Of a stretch of 64,000 bases of DNA, positions 55,167-64,000 are shown piece by piece. The DNA comes from Paenibacillus polymyxa (lineage in GTDB: Bacteria > Bacillota > Bacilli > Paenibacillales > Paenibacillaceae): contig NZ_CP015423.1 of assembly GCF_001719045.1 (NCBI RefSeq), positions 2,316,001-2,380,000 on the forward strand, written 5' to 3'. Made by a program: the position numbers and the translations under genes. How positions within the stretch are numbered: position 1 is the stretch's first letter; each line of letters starts with the position of its first letter. A model generated the notes under the pieces. It did no database searches. It was not told the DNA's origin and was given only the letters and a program-made list of their open reading frames with translations.

Positions 55167-56375
55167 TTGCAAAAGAGAGAAATTCAAGAGACTCCTCTAT
55201 ATTCCTTAAAACTGTATAATTTTTTTCTATATGGAGCTATGGTCATTTTCTCCAGCTTCTTCCCGTTGTATCTGCAAGATATCGGCATGGACAAGCTGGA
55301 GATCGGGAGTCTGATGGCCATCGGGCCTTTTGTATCCGTATTCGCGAACCCTTTTTGGGGCTATACAAGCGACCGGAGCCGTAACCTCCGACGTATTCTG
55401 CTATTTATGATTATAGGTACCTTGTTATTGCTACAAGCTTTGTTTCATGTCCATACGTATATCATGATTTATGTGTCGATGATTGGTTTTTATTTTTTCC
55501 AAAGCCCTTTATTTGCGCAAAGCAACAGCCTAATTCTCAGCTATATTGAGGGCACAGACCGGAAATTTGGCGCATTCCGTATATGGGGCTCCTTCGGTTG
55601 GGCTGTGACAGCAGCAGCTGCCGGCATAGTTATTGACCAAACGGGGATATCCAGCATATCCACCATCTTTACGGTACTTCTTCTGGCTGCATTGATCTGC
55701 ACCTTGTCGATTCCACCACTGAAAAGCACTGTGGAGACAGCAACCATTCATTTGCGCGGCTTTGGCAGTGTTTTAATGAACGGATACTTTATATCCTTTA
55801 TTTTATTGGGCATCCTTGTATCCATCCCGAATTCGATCAACAGCGCCTTTATGTCCCTGTACATCACCGAGCTGGGTGGGTCCAAACAGATGCTTGGTTT
55901 TGCTGTTTTTATGTCATCGGTATTCGAAATTATTGTATTTTTGCTGTTTGATCGCTTCTTGAAGAAAAGAATGACCGTGATGGTCGGCTGTTTGGCACTC
56001 GTCAGTTTGCTGTTTGCCTTACGTTGGGAACTGATGGCTCTGGCCACAGACCCGATTCAGATTGTCTTCATTCAGGCACTTCATTGCGTCACCTTCGGTG
56101 GATACTTCTATGTAGGCACCCAGTTGACCGTCCTATTTACCCCTGCAGCATACCGATCATCCGGACAGGCTGTATATACCTTGACCTGGAGTGGTATATC
56201 CGGTATCGTAGCAGGTTTTGCGGGAGGATGGCTATTCCAGAACTTTGGTGGAGAAATGATGTACCATGCAGGGGTGTTCTTCGCCCTACTTGGATCTGCG
56301 GGATTCGCTATCATGTGGTATATGCTGTACAAGAACGGTTATCAGCCAGGACTGCCAGCGGGCACAAACGAATAG
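55167..56375 (+). CDS. MFS transporter (MFS_1-like, PP/YwbF-type)
   Basis: 402 residues, 12 membrane helices. SFFPLYLQDIGMDKLEIGSL near 30 and NPFWGYTSDRSRNLRRILLF in the loop after helix 2 are typical of the MFS_1-like group that includes LacY- and NupG-like porters. Substrate unknown. TTG start at 55167, AAGGAATGG upstream. It is divergent from mobA (about 200 bp between). Confidence 0.82.
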   Translation: MQKREIQETPLYSLKLYNFFLYGAMVIFSSFFPLYLQDIGMDKLEIGSLMAIGPFVSVFANPFWGYTSDRSRNLRRILLFMIIGTLLLLQALFHVHTYIMIYVSMIGFYFFQSPLFAQSNSLILSYIEGTDRKFGAFRIWGSFGWAVTAAAAGIVIDQTGISSISTIFTVLLLAALICTLSIPPLKSTVETATIHLRGFGSVLMNGYFISFILLGILVSIPNSINSAFMSLYITELGGSKQMLGFAVFMSSVFEIIVFLLFDRFLKKRMTVMVGCLALVSLLFALRWELMALATDPIQIVFIQALHCVTFGGYFYVGTQLTVLFTPAAYRSSGQAVYTLTWSGISGIVAGFAGGWLFQNFGGEMMYHAGVFFALLGSAGFAIMWYMLYKNGYQPGLPAGTNE

Positions 56376-56498
56376 AAGAAGCCCCTTAACAACACTAGAG
56401 GAATGAGCTATCCCCTCTTCCCTTCTGGCTTGTTAGCAAAGACAATAGAGTATCGTCAAGTCAATGATCATGTATAAAGAGTGTGCATGCGTAAAATA

Positions 56499-56527
56499 AA
56501 GGAGTCTGCCGACGGCAGACTCCTTTT
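56499..56527 (-). terminator. Bidirectional terminator between MFS gene and glnS
   Basis: GGAGTCTGCC (56501-56510) and GGCAGACTCC (56514-56523) form a 10 bp perfect stem with a 3 nt loop and T or A runs on both sides. It serves both convergent genes. Confidence 0.9.
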
Positions 56528-56574
56528 CAACTTGGTCGCACGAAGCTACCATCTCTCCCACACTTTCCACCAGC

Positions 56575-58254
56575 CTATTGCTTAGGCAATTGGAAAGAGC
56601 TTTTCAACGATACAACACGGTTAAATACAGGCTGACCCGGTTGGGAAAGCTTCGGATCGACACTGAAATAACCATGACGGAAAAATTGGAACTTGTCCTG
56701 TGATTGAGCTTCTTTCATGTTCGGCTCGACATAACCATGAGCAATTTCTAAAGAGTTCGGGTTCAATTGGTCAAGGAATGTTTTTTCCGATGCATCCTCT
56801 TCAATCTCTTCCGTGTCCTCTGCGTTAATCAAAGGCTCATACAAACGGAATTCGGCAGGTACAGCCTGAGTAGCCTCTACCCAGTGGATCGTGCCTTTCA
56901 CTTTACGTCCAGTAAAGCCTGATCCGCTCTTGGTTTCTATATCATAGGTACAGTGGATTTCCGTTACATTTCCGTCTGCGTCCTTAATCACATCGTTACA
57001 TTTAATGAAGTAAGCATGCTTGAGACGTACTTCATTACCAGGGAACAAACGGAAGTATTTGCTCGGCGGATTTTCCATGAAGTCCTCACGCTCAATATAA
57101 ATCTCACGGGAAAACGGAATTTGACGTGTACCGAGTTCCGGATTTTCAGTATTGTTTTCCGCCTCCAGCATTTCAACTTGTCCTTCAGGATAGTTTGTGA
57201 TAACTACCTTCAACGGATCTATGACTGCCATGGTGCGGGGTGCCTTAAGCTTCAAATCCTCACGTACAAAATGCTCCAGCACCTGCAAATCGATGACTCC
57301 GTAGGCTTTGGAAATGCCTGTCTCATATACGAAGTTGCGGATGGCTTCCGGCGTGTAGCCGCGACGACGTAAACCGGAAATCGTCGGCATACGCGGATCA
57401 TCCCAACCATCTACGTGCTTTTCATCGACCAGAAGCTTGAGCTTACGCTTGCTGGTTACGGTTTGAGCCAGGTTCAGCCGTCCAAATTCGTATTGGTGCG
57501 GTACCTTTTCCATCTCACATTCAGCTACAACCCAATCATACAGCGGGCGCTGATCTTCGAATTCCAGCGAACAAAGCGAGTGCGTTACTCCCTCAATCGC
57601 ATCTTCCAGCGGATGAGCATAGGAGTACATTGGATAGATGCACCATGTGTCGCCTGTATTGTGATGTGCTGTGTGTGAAATGCGGTAAATAACCGGATCA
57701 CGTAAATTAATGTTTCCTGAAGCCATATCAATTTTGGCACGCAGCACCTTTTCACCATTTTGATATTTGCCTGCACGCATCTCTTCAAATAGCTTCAGAT
57801 TGTCTTCCACACTGCGATCCCGATAAGGGCTATTTTGCCCCGGTTCGGTCAATGTGCCACGAGTTTCACGGATTTGGTCCGCGCTTTGGTCATCCACGTA
57901 GGCTTTACCCTTTTGAATCAGCAGGATGGCACGCTTGTACATTTCTTCGAAATAATTGGAGGCAAAATGTTTTTCCTCCCATTCATAACCGAGCCACTTC
58001 ACGTCCTCCTGAATGGAGTTCACATATTCCGTGTCTTCCTTCGCCGGATTGGTGTCGTCAAAACGCAAATTTGTGCGTCCTCCGAATTCATCTCCCAACG
58101 AGAAATTGATCCAGATAGCTTTGGCATGTCCAATATGCAAATATCCGTTTGGTTCAGGCGGAAATCGTGTAACAACCTCCTTTACCTTACCCGTACGTAA
58201 ATCCTCTTCAATAACATTTTTAATAAAATTGGGGGGAGTGATCGGCTTCTCCAC
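56575..58254 (-). CDS. glnS: Glutaminyl-tRNA synthetase
   Basis: Charges tRNA-Gln directly. About 559 residues: [20 protein letters not shown] with the HIGH motif near 31, the KMSKS-equivalent in [20 protein letters not shown] near 267, and the C-terminal anticodon beta-barrels. GTG at 58254 is chosen because GAAAGG lies 9 nt upstream; the TTG at 58263 touches it. Most Firmicutes charge Gln indirectly through GatCAB, so a GlnS gene is notable; Paenibacillus strains are among the exceptions that I recall. Confidence 0.93.
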   Translation of the reverse strand: MEKPITPPNFIKNVIEEDLRTGKVKEVVTRFPPEPNGYLHIGHAKAIWINFSLGDEFGGRTNLRFDDTNPAKEDTEYVNSIQEDVKWLGYEWEEKHFASNYFEEMYKRAILLIQKGKAYVDDQSADQIRETRGTLTEPGQNSPYRDRSVEDNLKLFEEMRAGKYQNGEKVLRAKIDMASGNINLRDPVIYRISHTAHHNTGDTWCIYPMYSYAHPLEDAIEGVTHSLCSLEFEDQRPLYDWVVAECEMEKVPHQYEFGRLNLAQTVTSKRKLKLLVDEKHVDGWDDPRMPTISGLRRRGYTPEAIRNFVYETGISKAYGVIDLQVLEHFVREDLKLKAPRTMAVIDPLKVVITNYPEGQVEMLEAENNTENPELGTRQIPFSREIYIEREDFMENPPSKYFRLFPGNEVRLKHAYFIKCNDVIKDADGNVTEIHCTYDIETKSGSGFTGRKVKGTIHWVEATQAVPAEFRLYEPLINAEDTEEIEEDASEKTFLDQLNPNSLEIAHGYVEPNMKEAQSQDKFQFFRHGYFSVDPKLSQPGQPVFNRVVSLKSSFQLPKQ

Positions 58255-58461
58255 GCTAATCAACCTTTCTTCCGTATAATCTGTGTAAAACCTGTTCCCT
58301 TAAATATACCCTTTCACACCGCATAACTCAATAAAATGAAAATCCTTATGCTCTCTTCAGCAAAAAAAGTGACAAGTTATGAAAAAGAGTTAACATTTTC
58401 GGCAAATAAATTCGTTATAGTGTATATATCTTTTATTTTGCCCGGAAAAGGAGACCCACCC

Positions 58462-59187
58462 GTGTTTAAGCTGCTCATTGTGATCCTGCTGTCTATGCTT
58501 TTGTCCTCTTCCGTCATGACTTCCGGCCATCCTTCATCGGACCCAGTGAACGAAACCGTACAATCTCGTCCGCTAGCCAGCGCTCCAGAAGACTCATCCG
58601 TCCGCTTATATGCCGTTAATCCGTCACAGGGATTATTCCAATCAGCTGTACTGGAAATCGGCCAGCAACGCCGCACATTCCGATGGTCAGGCTCGGCGGA
58701 TATCTCCACCGCACCACAATTATTTTACAGGGATGTGAACGGGGATGATGTCCGTGAAGCCGTCGTGATCCTCACGCGTGCCTCGGGAACGGGTGTCGAA
58801 TTGCAGGAATTGCATATTGTTAACGCACGCACGATGGAAGAATATGCGGTCGAATCGGCAGTAGATGCTGTGTCCCAGCGCGTACATAGCTCAGTGGAGC
58901 TACGTGACCACAACCGCCAGGTTCATATTGCTGTCACGATTGACGGTGTTACACACACGATAAACCCTAAAGCATCCGTATTTTACGATGATCCAGCCCA
59001 ATTTACAAAGTATCTCGATTTTAGCTCTGTCGTAATGTATGATGCTGAACAGCTTCCTCTGCAAGCCACTGTATCTGGCAGTGTATCCCCAACCGAATTT
59101 GTAGGGGATTTGGATCTAAAATATGTATACGAGCATGAACGGTTCCGGGTGGGACCTATTGAATTTGAAGCTTCCTCTCCCTTTTGA
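58462..59187 (+). CDS. Unrecognised secreted protein
   Basis: 241 residues from GTG at 58462 (AAAGGAG 8 nt upstream; the farther ATG at 58336 lacks a site). It begins with a signal peptide (FKLLIVILLSMLLSSSVMTS) and continues with a mature part in which YRDVNGDDVREAVVILTRAS near 88 looks like a repeat of an integrin/VCBS-type (FG-GAP) blade. It has no cysteine and no membrane segment beyond the N-terminus. I do not recognise the family. It is a single gene on its strand, divergent from glnS. Confidence 0.75.
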   Translation: MFKLLIVILLSMLLSSSVMTSGHPSSDPVNETVQSRPLASAPEDSSVRLYAVNPSQGLFQSAVLEIGQQRRTFRWSGSADISTAPQLFYRDVNGDDVREAVVILTRASGTGVELQELHIVNARTMEEYAVESAVDAVSQRVHSSVELRDHNRQVHIAVTIDGVTHTINPKASVFYDDPAQFTKYLDFSSVVMYDAEQLPLQATVSGSVSPTEFVGDLDLKYVYEHERFRVGPIEFEASSPF

Positions 59188-59271
59188 CGACTCTCGCAGA
59201 ATAAGGTAGCATGGGATTAAATGCTAGACTGGCTGGTTTAGCGATTTTCCGAGTGAAAGAGGGGATCAATC

Positions 59272-59820
59272 ATGTTTACATATGCGTTGGACGAACGCAC
59301 AGTCCTTCGGCCGCTCACCAAGGAGCATGTGCAGCCTCTGTTTGAGCTGATCGAAATGTCCCGTGACCGCCTGCGTCAATGGCTTCCATGGGTAGACTCT
59401 ACCACGGAAATCAGCCACACAGAGCAGTTCGTGCAGGGCGCCTTGAAACAAGCCGCAGAGAACGGTAGTCTGACCGCCGGAATTTGGATAGACAACGAGC
59501 TTGCTGGCATCATCAGCTACCATGAGATCAATTGGACTCACCGCTCCGTTAGCATCGGATACTGGCTTGGACACGGGTACGAAGGACAAGGTCTAATGAC
59601 CAGCGCCTGCCGCGTATTCGTTGAATATGCTTTGATGGAGCTGGACTTGCATCGGGTCGAAATCCGTTGCGCAACTACGAACCGCCGCAGCCGCGGTATT
59701 CCGGAACGTTTGGGCTTTGTGCTCGAAGGCATTGTACGCGAAGCGGAATTGCTGCCCGACGGCTACATGAACCACGCAGTGTATGGTATGCTCCAAAATG
59801 AATGGAAGCAACTTCGGTAA
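59272..59820 (+). CDS. RimJ/RimL-type GNAT acetyltransferase
   Basis: 182 residues. The start FTYALDERTVLRPLTKEHVQ and LRQWLPWVDSTTEISHTEQF near 40 are characteristic of RimL-like enzymes, as is the core VSIGYWLGHGYEGQGLMTSA near 93 (CoA loop) and LHRVEIRCATTNRRSRGIPE near 125. Targets may be a ribosomal protein N-terminus or a small molecule. The gene ends at a 42 bp palindromic terminator. Confidence 0.88.
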   Translation: MFTYALDERTVLRPLTKEHVQPLFELIEMSRDRLRQWLPWVDSTTEISHTEQFVQGALKQAAENGSLTAGIWIDNELAGIISYHEINWTHRSVSIGYWLGHGYEGQGLMTSACRVFVEYALMELDLHRVEIRCATTNRRSRGIPERLGFVLEGIVREAELLPDGYMNHAVYGMLQNEWKQLR

Positions 59821-59831
59821 TATTGTATTGT

Positions 59832-59877
59832 ACAACAACGCCGCAGACCTGATCAGGTCTGCGGCGTTGTTGTTTTA
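59832..59877 (+). terminator. 42 bp perfect palindrome, bidirectional terminator
   Basis: The stretch 59832-59873 is an exact inverted repeat centred on GATC (59851-59854), with 21 bp arms that begin ACAACAACGCCGCAG, and a TTTT follows. It lies between two convergent acetyltransferase genes. Confidence 0.9.
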
Positions 59878-59917
59878 GGCCGGGCATACAACCGAATTGC
59901 TGTCTGTAGCCTCCCGC

Positions 59918-60412
59918 CTATTTTAAGAAATAGGCCATTAACACATCATCTACGAATTGGCCTGCTATGTAAAACTCCTCATGCAAACGTCCTTCAATCG
60001 CGAAACCGCTTTTTTCATAAAACATAAGGGCTTCCGTGTTGCATGAGAGTACACGCAAACTCAACTTACGTATGCCCTCCGCAGCTGCAATGTCCTTCAT
60101 GGAGTTCATGAGGGCCGTCCCAATACCTTTGCGATGATAAGCTGGATGTACAGCTATATTTATTTCGAGTACATGACAGTTACTAGCCAACAGCGTTGGA
60201 GGACGAAATCCAATATACCCGCAGAGTACTTCCTGTTCGATGGCAACCAGTTGAGAGCCTGGAGGCGTATTGCGCAGAAACTCTCCACGCGACTTCCAAG
60301 ACAATGAAGCGGGAGCCGTGCGTTCATTCCATACCAATTCATCCAGCGCGATCAGATCAGGAGCATCCTTCATCTCCGAATGACGTATCGTCAAGGGTTG
60401 ACTTGTAAACAA
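59918..60412 (-). CDS. GNAT-family N-acetyltransferase
   Basis: 164 residues. NIAVHPAYHRKGIGTALMNS near 88 is the acetyl-CoA loop (RKGIGTAL) and LSLRVLSCNTEALMFYEKSG near 120 the usual C-terminal motif. The start is probably the TTG at 60412 but the ribosome site (AAAGGA) is only 2-3 nt from it; an internal ATG may be used. Substrate unknown; no link to the convergent RimL-type gene is implied. Confidence 0.8.
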   Translation of the reverse strand: MFTSQPLTIRHSEMKDAPDLIALDELVWNERTAPASLSWKSRGEFLRNTPPGSQLVAIEQEVLCGYIGFRPPTLLASNCHVLEINIAVHPAYHRKGIGTALMNSMKDIAAAEGIRKLSLRVLSCNTEALMFYEKSGFAIEGRLHEEFYIAGQFVDDVLMAYFLK

Positions 60413-60515
60413 TTCCTTTCAATCCTTCCTGTGAAGGCTTTCCTGAAGCAATAACTACAACCATCCGTCACTATTGTACCATAATCACAGCATATTACTG
60501 CACTTTTATTAGGAC

Positions 60516-61766
60516 TTAAGAACTGGGAGCATCCACCTTGGACGTCGTAGTATCCAAAGTATCCGAATGATGCCGGAAACGGTTCAACCAACTATGCAGG
60601 ACGAAAAACAGGATCGACAACACCGCTACGCCTGATGCCAGCCAAAGTGTAGGCGGTAACCCACCGCCATCATACAACTTCCCCATAATATAAGGCCCCA
60701 TTACCCGTCCGGCTGCGCCAATGCCCCCCACAAGCCCAATGTAAAAGGGTGCACCCCGACCTCCATGATCAGACAGGAATGCTGGAACCGCAGGTGCAAT
60801 CAGCATTTCTCCCAGGGTCGCCAGAACCATAGCGAATATCATTCCAGTATAGTTCTGTGTGCCCAGCATGACAATATAAGCCGCCAAATAAAATCCTCCG
60901 GCCCATGTCATTTGCGCTGAAGCGTGATGAGCGTACAGTCGTTTTATCCAAAAAATAATGGGTTGTGCGGCAAAAATAAGGATACCATTCAGTGTCCATA
61001 GTAATCCATACATCGTTTTAGGCAAGCCCTGCTCAATAATATGGGGAGACACTCCTGTATTCCAGATCGAATTCCCGAACCATAAAAAAAGCGAACCTAA
61101 CCCCACAAAGAGATACAGTCTGGTATCACGAAACAGCAATCGAGCTGGTATTTCCTCTCTTTTTTTCACGGACTTACTGAGCTGCACTTCTCCCTCTTCC
61201 CGATCCACCCTGCTTAGATAAGACCAGAAGAATCCAGCAAATACCGCAGAAGTCACTCCGTTCATCACGAAGCTGAGCTGATAGGAAAGGTCAGCCAGAA
61301 CGCCACTCAATCCCGTACCCACGGCAACCCCAATATTGTTAGCGACATAAATAATATTAAACAGCTCACCACGACGGTCAGCAAAACGAAAACCTACAAA
61401 GGCCTGAATCGCAGGCACAGATACGACATTAAAAAAACCGATAAAGCCCATCATGATGACAAACGCTACCCAATGGCCACTGGTAAATGGAAGCGCGAGA
61501 AGTCCCAGCGCGTTCATCGCGAGTGAGCCAACAATCAGTTTTTTGGCTCCAATACGGTGATAGAGGGCTCCGCCCAGCACTTGACCAAAAATTCCGCCCA
61601 GAGATTGCACTAAAATCGCAATCCCTGCATCTCCCATACTACGGTTTAGCTCGTCAAACACATACATGCTAACTAACGGCCACATCAGGGAACTTCCAGC
61701 GGAATTAATCAGGCTAGCAACGAGAAACACTTTCACTTCTTTCGGATAAGACTCCAACCATTTCAT
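60516..61766 (-). CDS. MFS transporter (multidrug/YttB-like)
   Basis: About 416 residues with 12 helices. It opens KWLESYPKEVKVFLVASLIN and has a GxLYHRIGAKKLIVGSLAMN loop near 65, typical of drug:H+ antiporter-type MFS proteins. The ATG at 61766 follows AAAAGGAG; an upstream ATG at 61808 has no site. It lies 46 nt after the oxidoreductase gene, so they are probably cotranscribed. Confidence 0.82.
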   Translation of the reverse strand: MKWLESYPKEVKVFLVASLINSAGSSLMWPLVSMYVFDELNRSMGDAGIAILVQSLGGIFGQVLGGALYHRIGAKKLIVGSLAMNALGLLALPFTSGHWVAFVIMMGFIGFFNVVSVPAIQAFVGFRFADRRGELFNIIYVANNIGVAVGTGLSGVLADLSYQLSFVMNGVTSAVFAGFFWSYLSRVDREEGEVQLSKSVKKREEIPARLLFRDTRLYLFVGLGSLFLWFGNSIWNTGVSPHIIEQGLPKTMYGLLWTLNGILIFAAQPIIFWIKRLYAHHASAQMTWAGGFYLAAYIVMLGTQNYTGMIFAMVLATLGEMLIAPAVPAFLSDHGGRGAPFYIGLVGGIGAAGRVMGPYIMGKLYDGGGLPPTLWLASGVAVLSILFFVLHSWLNRFRHHSDTLDTTTSKVDAPSS

Positions 61767-61812
61767 ATCTTTTGTTTCTCCTTTTGCATCTGACGCCATA
61801 AAAGGCATTATC

Positions 61813-63945
61813 TCATTGGCGCTTCACATTCACCACCGTTGAGAAGAAAGTAGCCCCCTGTCCCATATCCGACAGCCGATCAGAGGTTAACACATTGGCA
61901 CGCTGTCTGCGTCCTTTGCCTTCCCACCATAATCCCTGACTAATCACTGTACCGGGCAGCATTAGATCGGTGACTTTCGCTTTCAGCTCATACGTCCCCC
62001 GATCATTCCATACGGTAACCAGGTCCCCATCCGCGATGTCCCTTGTCTGAGCATCCTCCGGGTGAATTTGTAGCAAGGGCTCCCGCTCCAGTCGCTGATG
62101 CTTGGGCAAGTTAGCGAAAGTAGAATTCAGAAAATTATGGTTTGGCGGTGAAATAAACATTAATGGATACCGCTCGTCCGCTTGCGGTCGATGCTCTCCG
62201 TCGTACCCTTCAATCAGCGGCACATAAGAAGGCATCGCGGGCAGACCTGCTTGTTTCATTTTTTCCGAATACAACTCAATCTTGCCTGAAGGCGTGGTTA
62301 AACGATCCAAATAAGTAGCCTTTGGCGTCATATCGAGCTTTACAAAAGGTGACTTCTTTAAGGCTTCCAAAGTTACACCGTTGAGATAAGGGTTCGTTGG
62401 ATTATCAAGCGCGCCCACTATCATGTCCTCTTCACTTTCCGTAAAGGCAGCTTCGTCAAAGCCCATAGCCCGTCCGAGCAGGCTAAACAGCTCATAATTG
62501 CTTTTGCTTTCCCCGAGCGGAGCAATGACGGGTTCCTGCATCTGAACATAGTGATGCCAGTAGGATTTATATAGGTCTGTACCTTCAAAGGAAGACGCTG
62601 CAGGCAGCACAATATCGGCATAACGGGCCGTATCCGTAAGAAACAGGTCATGAACGACTGTGAACAAATCCTCTCGTCCAAATCCTTCAGTCACCCGTTC
62701 CGAATCGGGGGCTACAACTACCGGGTTACTGCAGTATACGAATAACGCCTTAATCGGCTGTTCCTTTTGTAGCAGCGCTTCTCCGATCCGGTTCATGTTG
62801 ATCACCCGTGCATCCGGATTCTGTCGCAGATCAGGACGCGCCAGATTGGCGCCGTTAAACTTGCCATAAGCGCCATTAGAGCGTGACGCTCCCCCGCCGT
62901 GCTTCAGCCATTGTCCAGTGAGCGCAGGCAAGCATGTAACCGCACGTACGTTCATACCGCCATTATCATGATGCTGAAGCCCATTGCCGATATTGATATA
63001 CGCTGCTCGCGCAGTTCCGTACATTTCCGCCAAACGGATGATATCCGCTTCCGGTACGCCGGTAATCCGCGAAACTCGCTCTGGTGTATATGTCTTAACA
63101 TGCTCGCGCAGTTCCTCATGGCCTACCGTGTAGCGATGTAAAAATTCGTCGTCCGTCAGTCCCTGAGCGAACAGTACATTCATAACACCCAGCGCGAGCG
63201 CCGTATCCGTCCCCGGATATAACGGAATGAACCAATCCGCCCATTGCGCCGTCCGGTTGCGATGAACGTCAATAACGACTACCTTAGCACCTTTTTTACG
63301 TGCTTTCTCAGCCAAAACGACCTGATGCATGTTGGTGCTAATGACATTTCCACCCCACACAATAATGAGGTCTGCATCCTCCGTGTCCTCCGGGCTGGTG
63401 CCGCCCTTAAAACCCATAACGGACGCCCAGCCTTCATTCCCTGCCACGCTACATATCGTCTGATCCAGTTGGCTTGAACCCAGCGCATTAAAAAATCGGC
63501 GGTCCATTCCATCCACACTCAATACGCCCATATTGCCATAAAAGCTGTAGGGGAGAATAGATTCCGGTCCGTCCATACGTATCAGCTCCTTGAACCGACC
63601 TGTAATGGTATCGACTGCCTCCTCCCAGCTAATACGTTCAAATTTCCCTTCTCCTTTGGGGCCTATACGTTTCAACGGATAGAGCACCCGATCAGGATCA
63701 TATACCCGCTCCGTCATATTGCGAACTTTGTTACAAATAGCCCCTTTGGTAATAGGATGGTCCGGGTTCCCAGTCACCTTGACTATCTTTCCATTTTCCT
63801 TGTGAAGCAGGAGCCCACACGTATCCGGGCAATCTAACGGGCATACAGCTGGAAAAATACCGTCCTGCTGCTCCGTCATCCGCTGCCCCATTTGTAAGTC
63901 TTGTTGAAGCGTGGCCTCAGGAGGCGCGCTATTACGATGATCCAT
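61813..63945 (-). CDS. Molybdopterin-dependent oxidoreductase (YoaE/YyaE-like, 4Fe-4S)
   Basis: About 710 residues of the DMSO reductase superfamily. The N-terminal iron-sulfur motif is CPLDCPDTC followed by C in AICNK, about 27 residues on; then ERISWEEAVDTITGRFKELI, VWGGNVISTNMHQVVLAEKA, LPAASSFEGTDLYKSYWHHY, and the C-terminal cofactor-binding domain PLLQIHPEDAQTRDIADGDL. No Tat signal, so it is cytoplasmic. Substrate unknown. The ATG at 63945 follows AAAGGAG; an ATG at 63978 is less supported. It shares an operon with the MFS gene, and MobA, which could make its MGD cofactor, is encoded at 54.3 kb. Confidence 0.88.
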   Translation of the reverse strand: MDHRNSAPPEATLQQDLQMGQRMTEQQDGIFPAVCPLDCPDTCGLLLHKENGKIVKVTGNPDHPITKGAICNKVRNMTERVYDPDRVLYPLKRIGPKGEGKFERISWEEAVDTITGRFKELIRMDGPESILPYSFYGNMGVLSVDGMDRRFFNALGSSQLDQTICSVAGNEGWASVMGFKGGTSPEDTEDADLIIVWGGNVISTNMHQVVLAEKARKKGAKVVVIDVHRNRTAQWADWFIPLYPGTDTALALGVMNVLFAQGLTDDEFLHRYTVGHEELREHVKTYTPERVSRITGVPEADIIRLAEMYGTARAAYINIGNGLQHHDNGGMNVRAVTCLPALTGQWLKHGGGASRSNGAYGKFNGANLARPDLRQNPDARVINMNRIGEALLQKEQPIKALFVYCSNPVVVAPDSERVTEGFGREDLFTVVHDLFLTDTARYADIVLPAASSFEGTDLYKSYWHHYVQMQEPVIAPLGESKSNYELFSLLGRAMGFDEAAFTESEEDMIVGALDNPTNPYLNGVTLEALKKSPFVKLDMTPKATYLDRLTTPSGKIELYSEKMKQAGLPAMPSYVPLIEGYDGEHRPQADERYPLMFISPPNHNFLNSTFANLPKHQRLEREPLLQIHPEDAQTRDIADGDLVTVWNDRGTYELKAKVTDLMLPGTVISQGLWWEGKGRRQRANVLTSDRLSDMGQGATFFSTVVNVKRQ

Positions 63946-64000
63946 AGTGTTGATGCTCCTTTCCGTTACCGTTTCCAAAAATTACACTGATCTTATCATA

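Overview
The window is chromosomal DNA from an endospore-forming, flagellated Gram-positive bacterium that looks like Paenibacillus, most likely the P. polymyxa group. This rests on sporulation genes (spoIID, spoIIQ, spoIIID, spoIIR), strong AGGAGG-type ribosome sites with frequent TTG/GTG starts, a csaB-type wall-polymer locus, and a gene order from fabZ to prfA that follows the Bacillus subtilis ywp-ywl-ywk region. No rRNA, tRNA, CRISPR array, prophage or intact insertion sequence was seen. Family assignments come from reading the translations; no database search was run.

Region 1 (1-9.7 kb, minus strand): a large secreted protein cut by the window edge, then wall-polysaccharide genes tagO, tagA and csaB with a polytopic DUF5693-type membrane protein, then phosphoglucomutase and fabZ. 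MnaA at 26.8 kb would supply UDP-ManNAc to the same pathway. The region fits synthesis of a pyruvylated secondary cell wall polymer that anchors S-layer-type proteins.

Region 2 (9.7-18.7 kb): a 0.9 kb gene-free stretch with two inverted copies of a covarying hairpin element, then an EpuA-like small protein, flhP, flhO, mbl, spoIIID, spoIIQ, spoIID, murA and a DUF1146 protein. Readable sigma-E and sigma-F type promoters precede spoIIID and spoIIQ.

Region 3 (19-35.9 kb): the complete F1Fo ATP synthase operon (atpZ-I-B-E-F-H-A-G-D-C), mnaA, upp, a sugar ABC importer without its own ATPase, glyA, a YwlG protein, the arginine phosphatase-like ywlE and mntP. Region 4 (36-44.7 kb): Sua5/YwlC, spoIIR (sigma-F type promoter), rodA/ftsW, prmC, prfA, ychF, a GNAT protein and type 2 IPP isomerase.

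Region 5 (45-64 kb) is accessory and mixed in strand. It holds a DUF606 pair around a Crp/Fnr-type regulator with a palindrome over its promoter; a divergent-HKD phospholipase D-like protein convergent with cardiolipin synthase; a TetR-controlled SMR pair; a GC-rich 1-phosphofructokinase-like gene; and a deletion scar joining the ends of a broken Lrp gene and a broken glyoxalase-type gene. After these come a DUF3592 protein, a LysE exporter, mobA, two MFS transporters, glnS, two acetyltransferases, an unrecognised secreted protein and a molybdopterin oxidoreductase. MobA makes a cofactor form that the oxidoreductase could use.

The most unusual signals are the covarying hairpin pair at 10.07-10.57 kb, the palindrome-controlled DUF606/Crp module, the inverted repeat embedded in the atp promoter, and the recurrent GGATTTTGCAAAA repeats.
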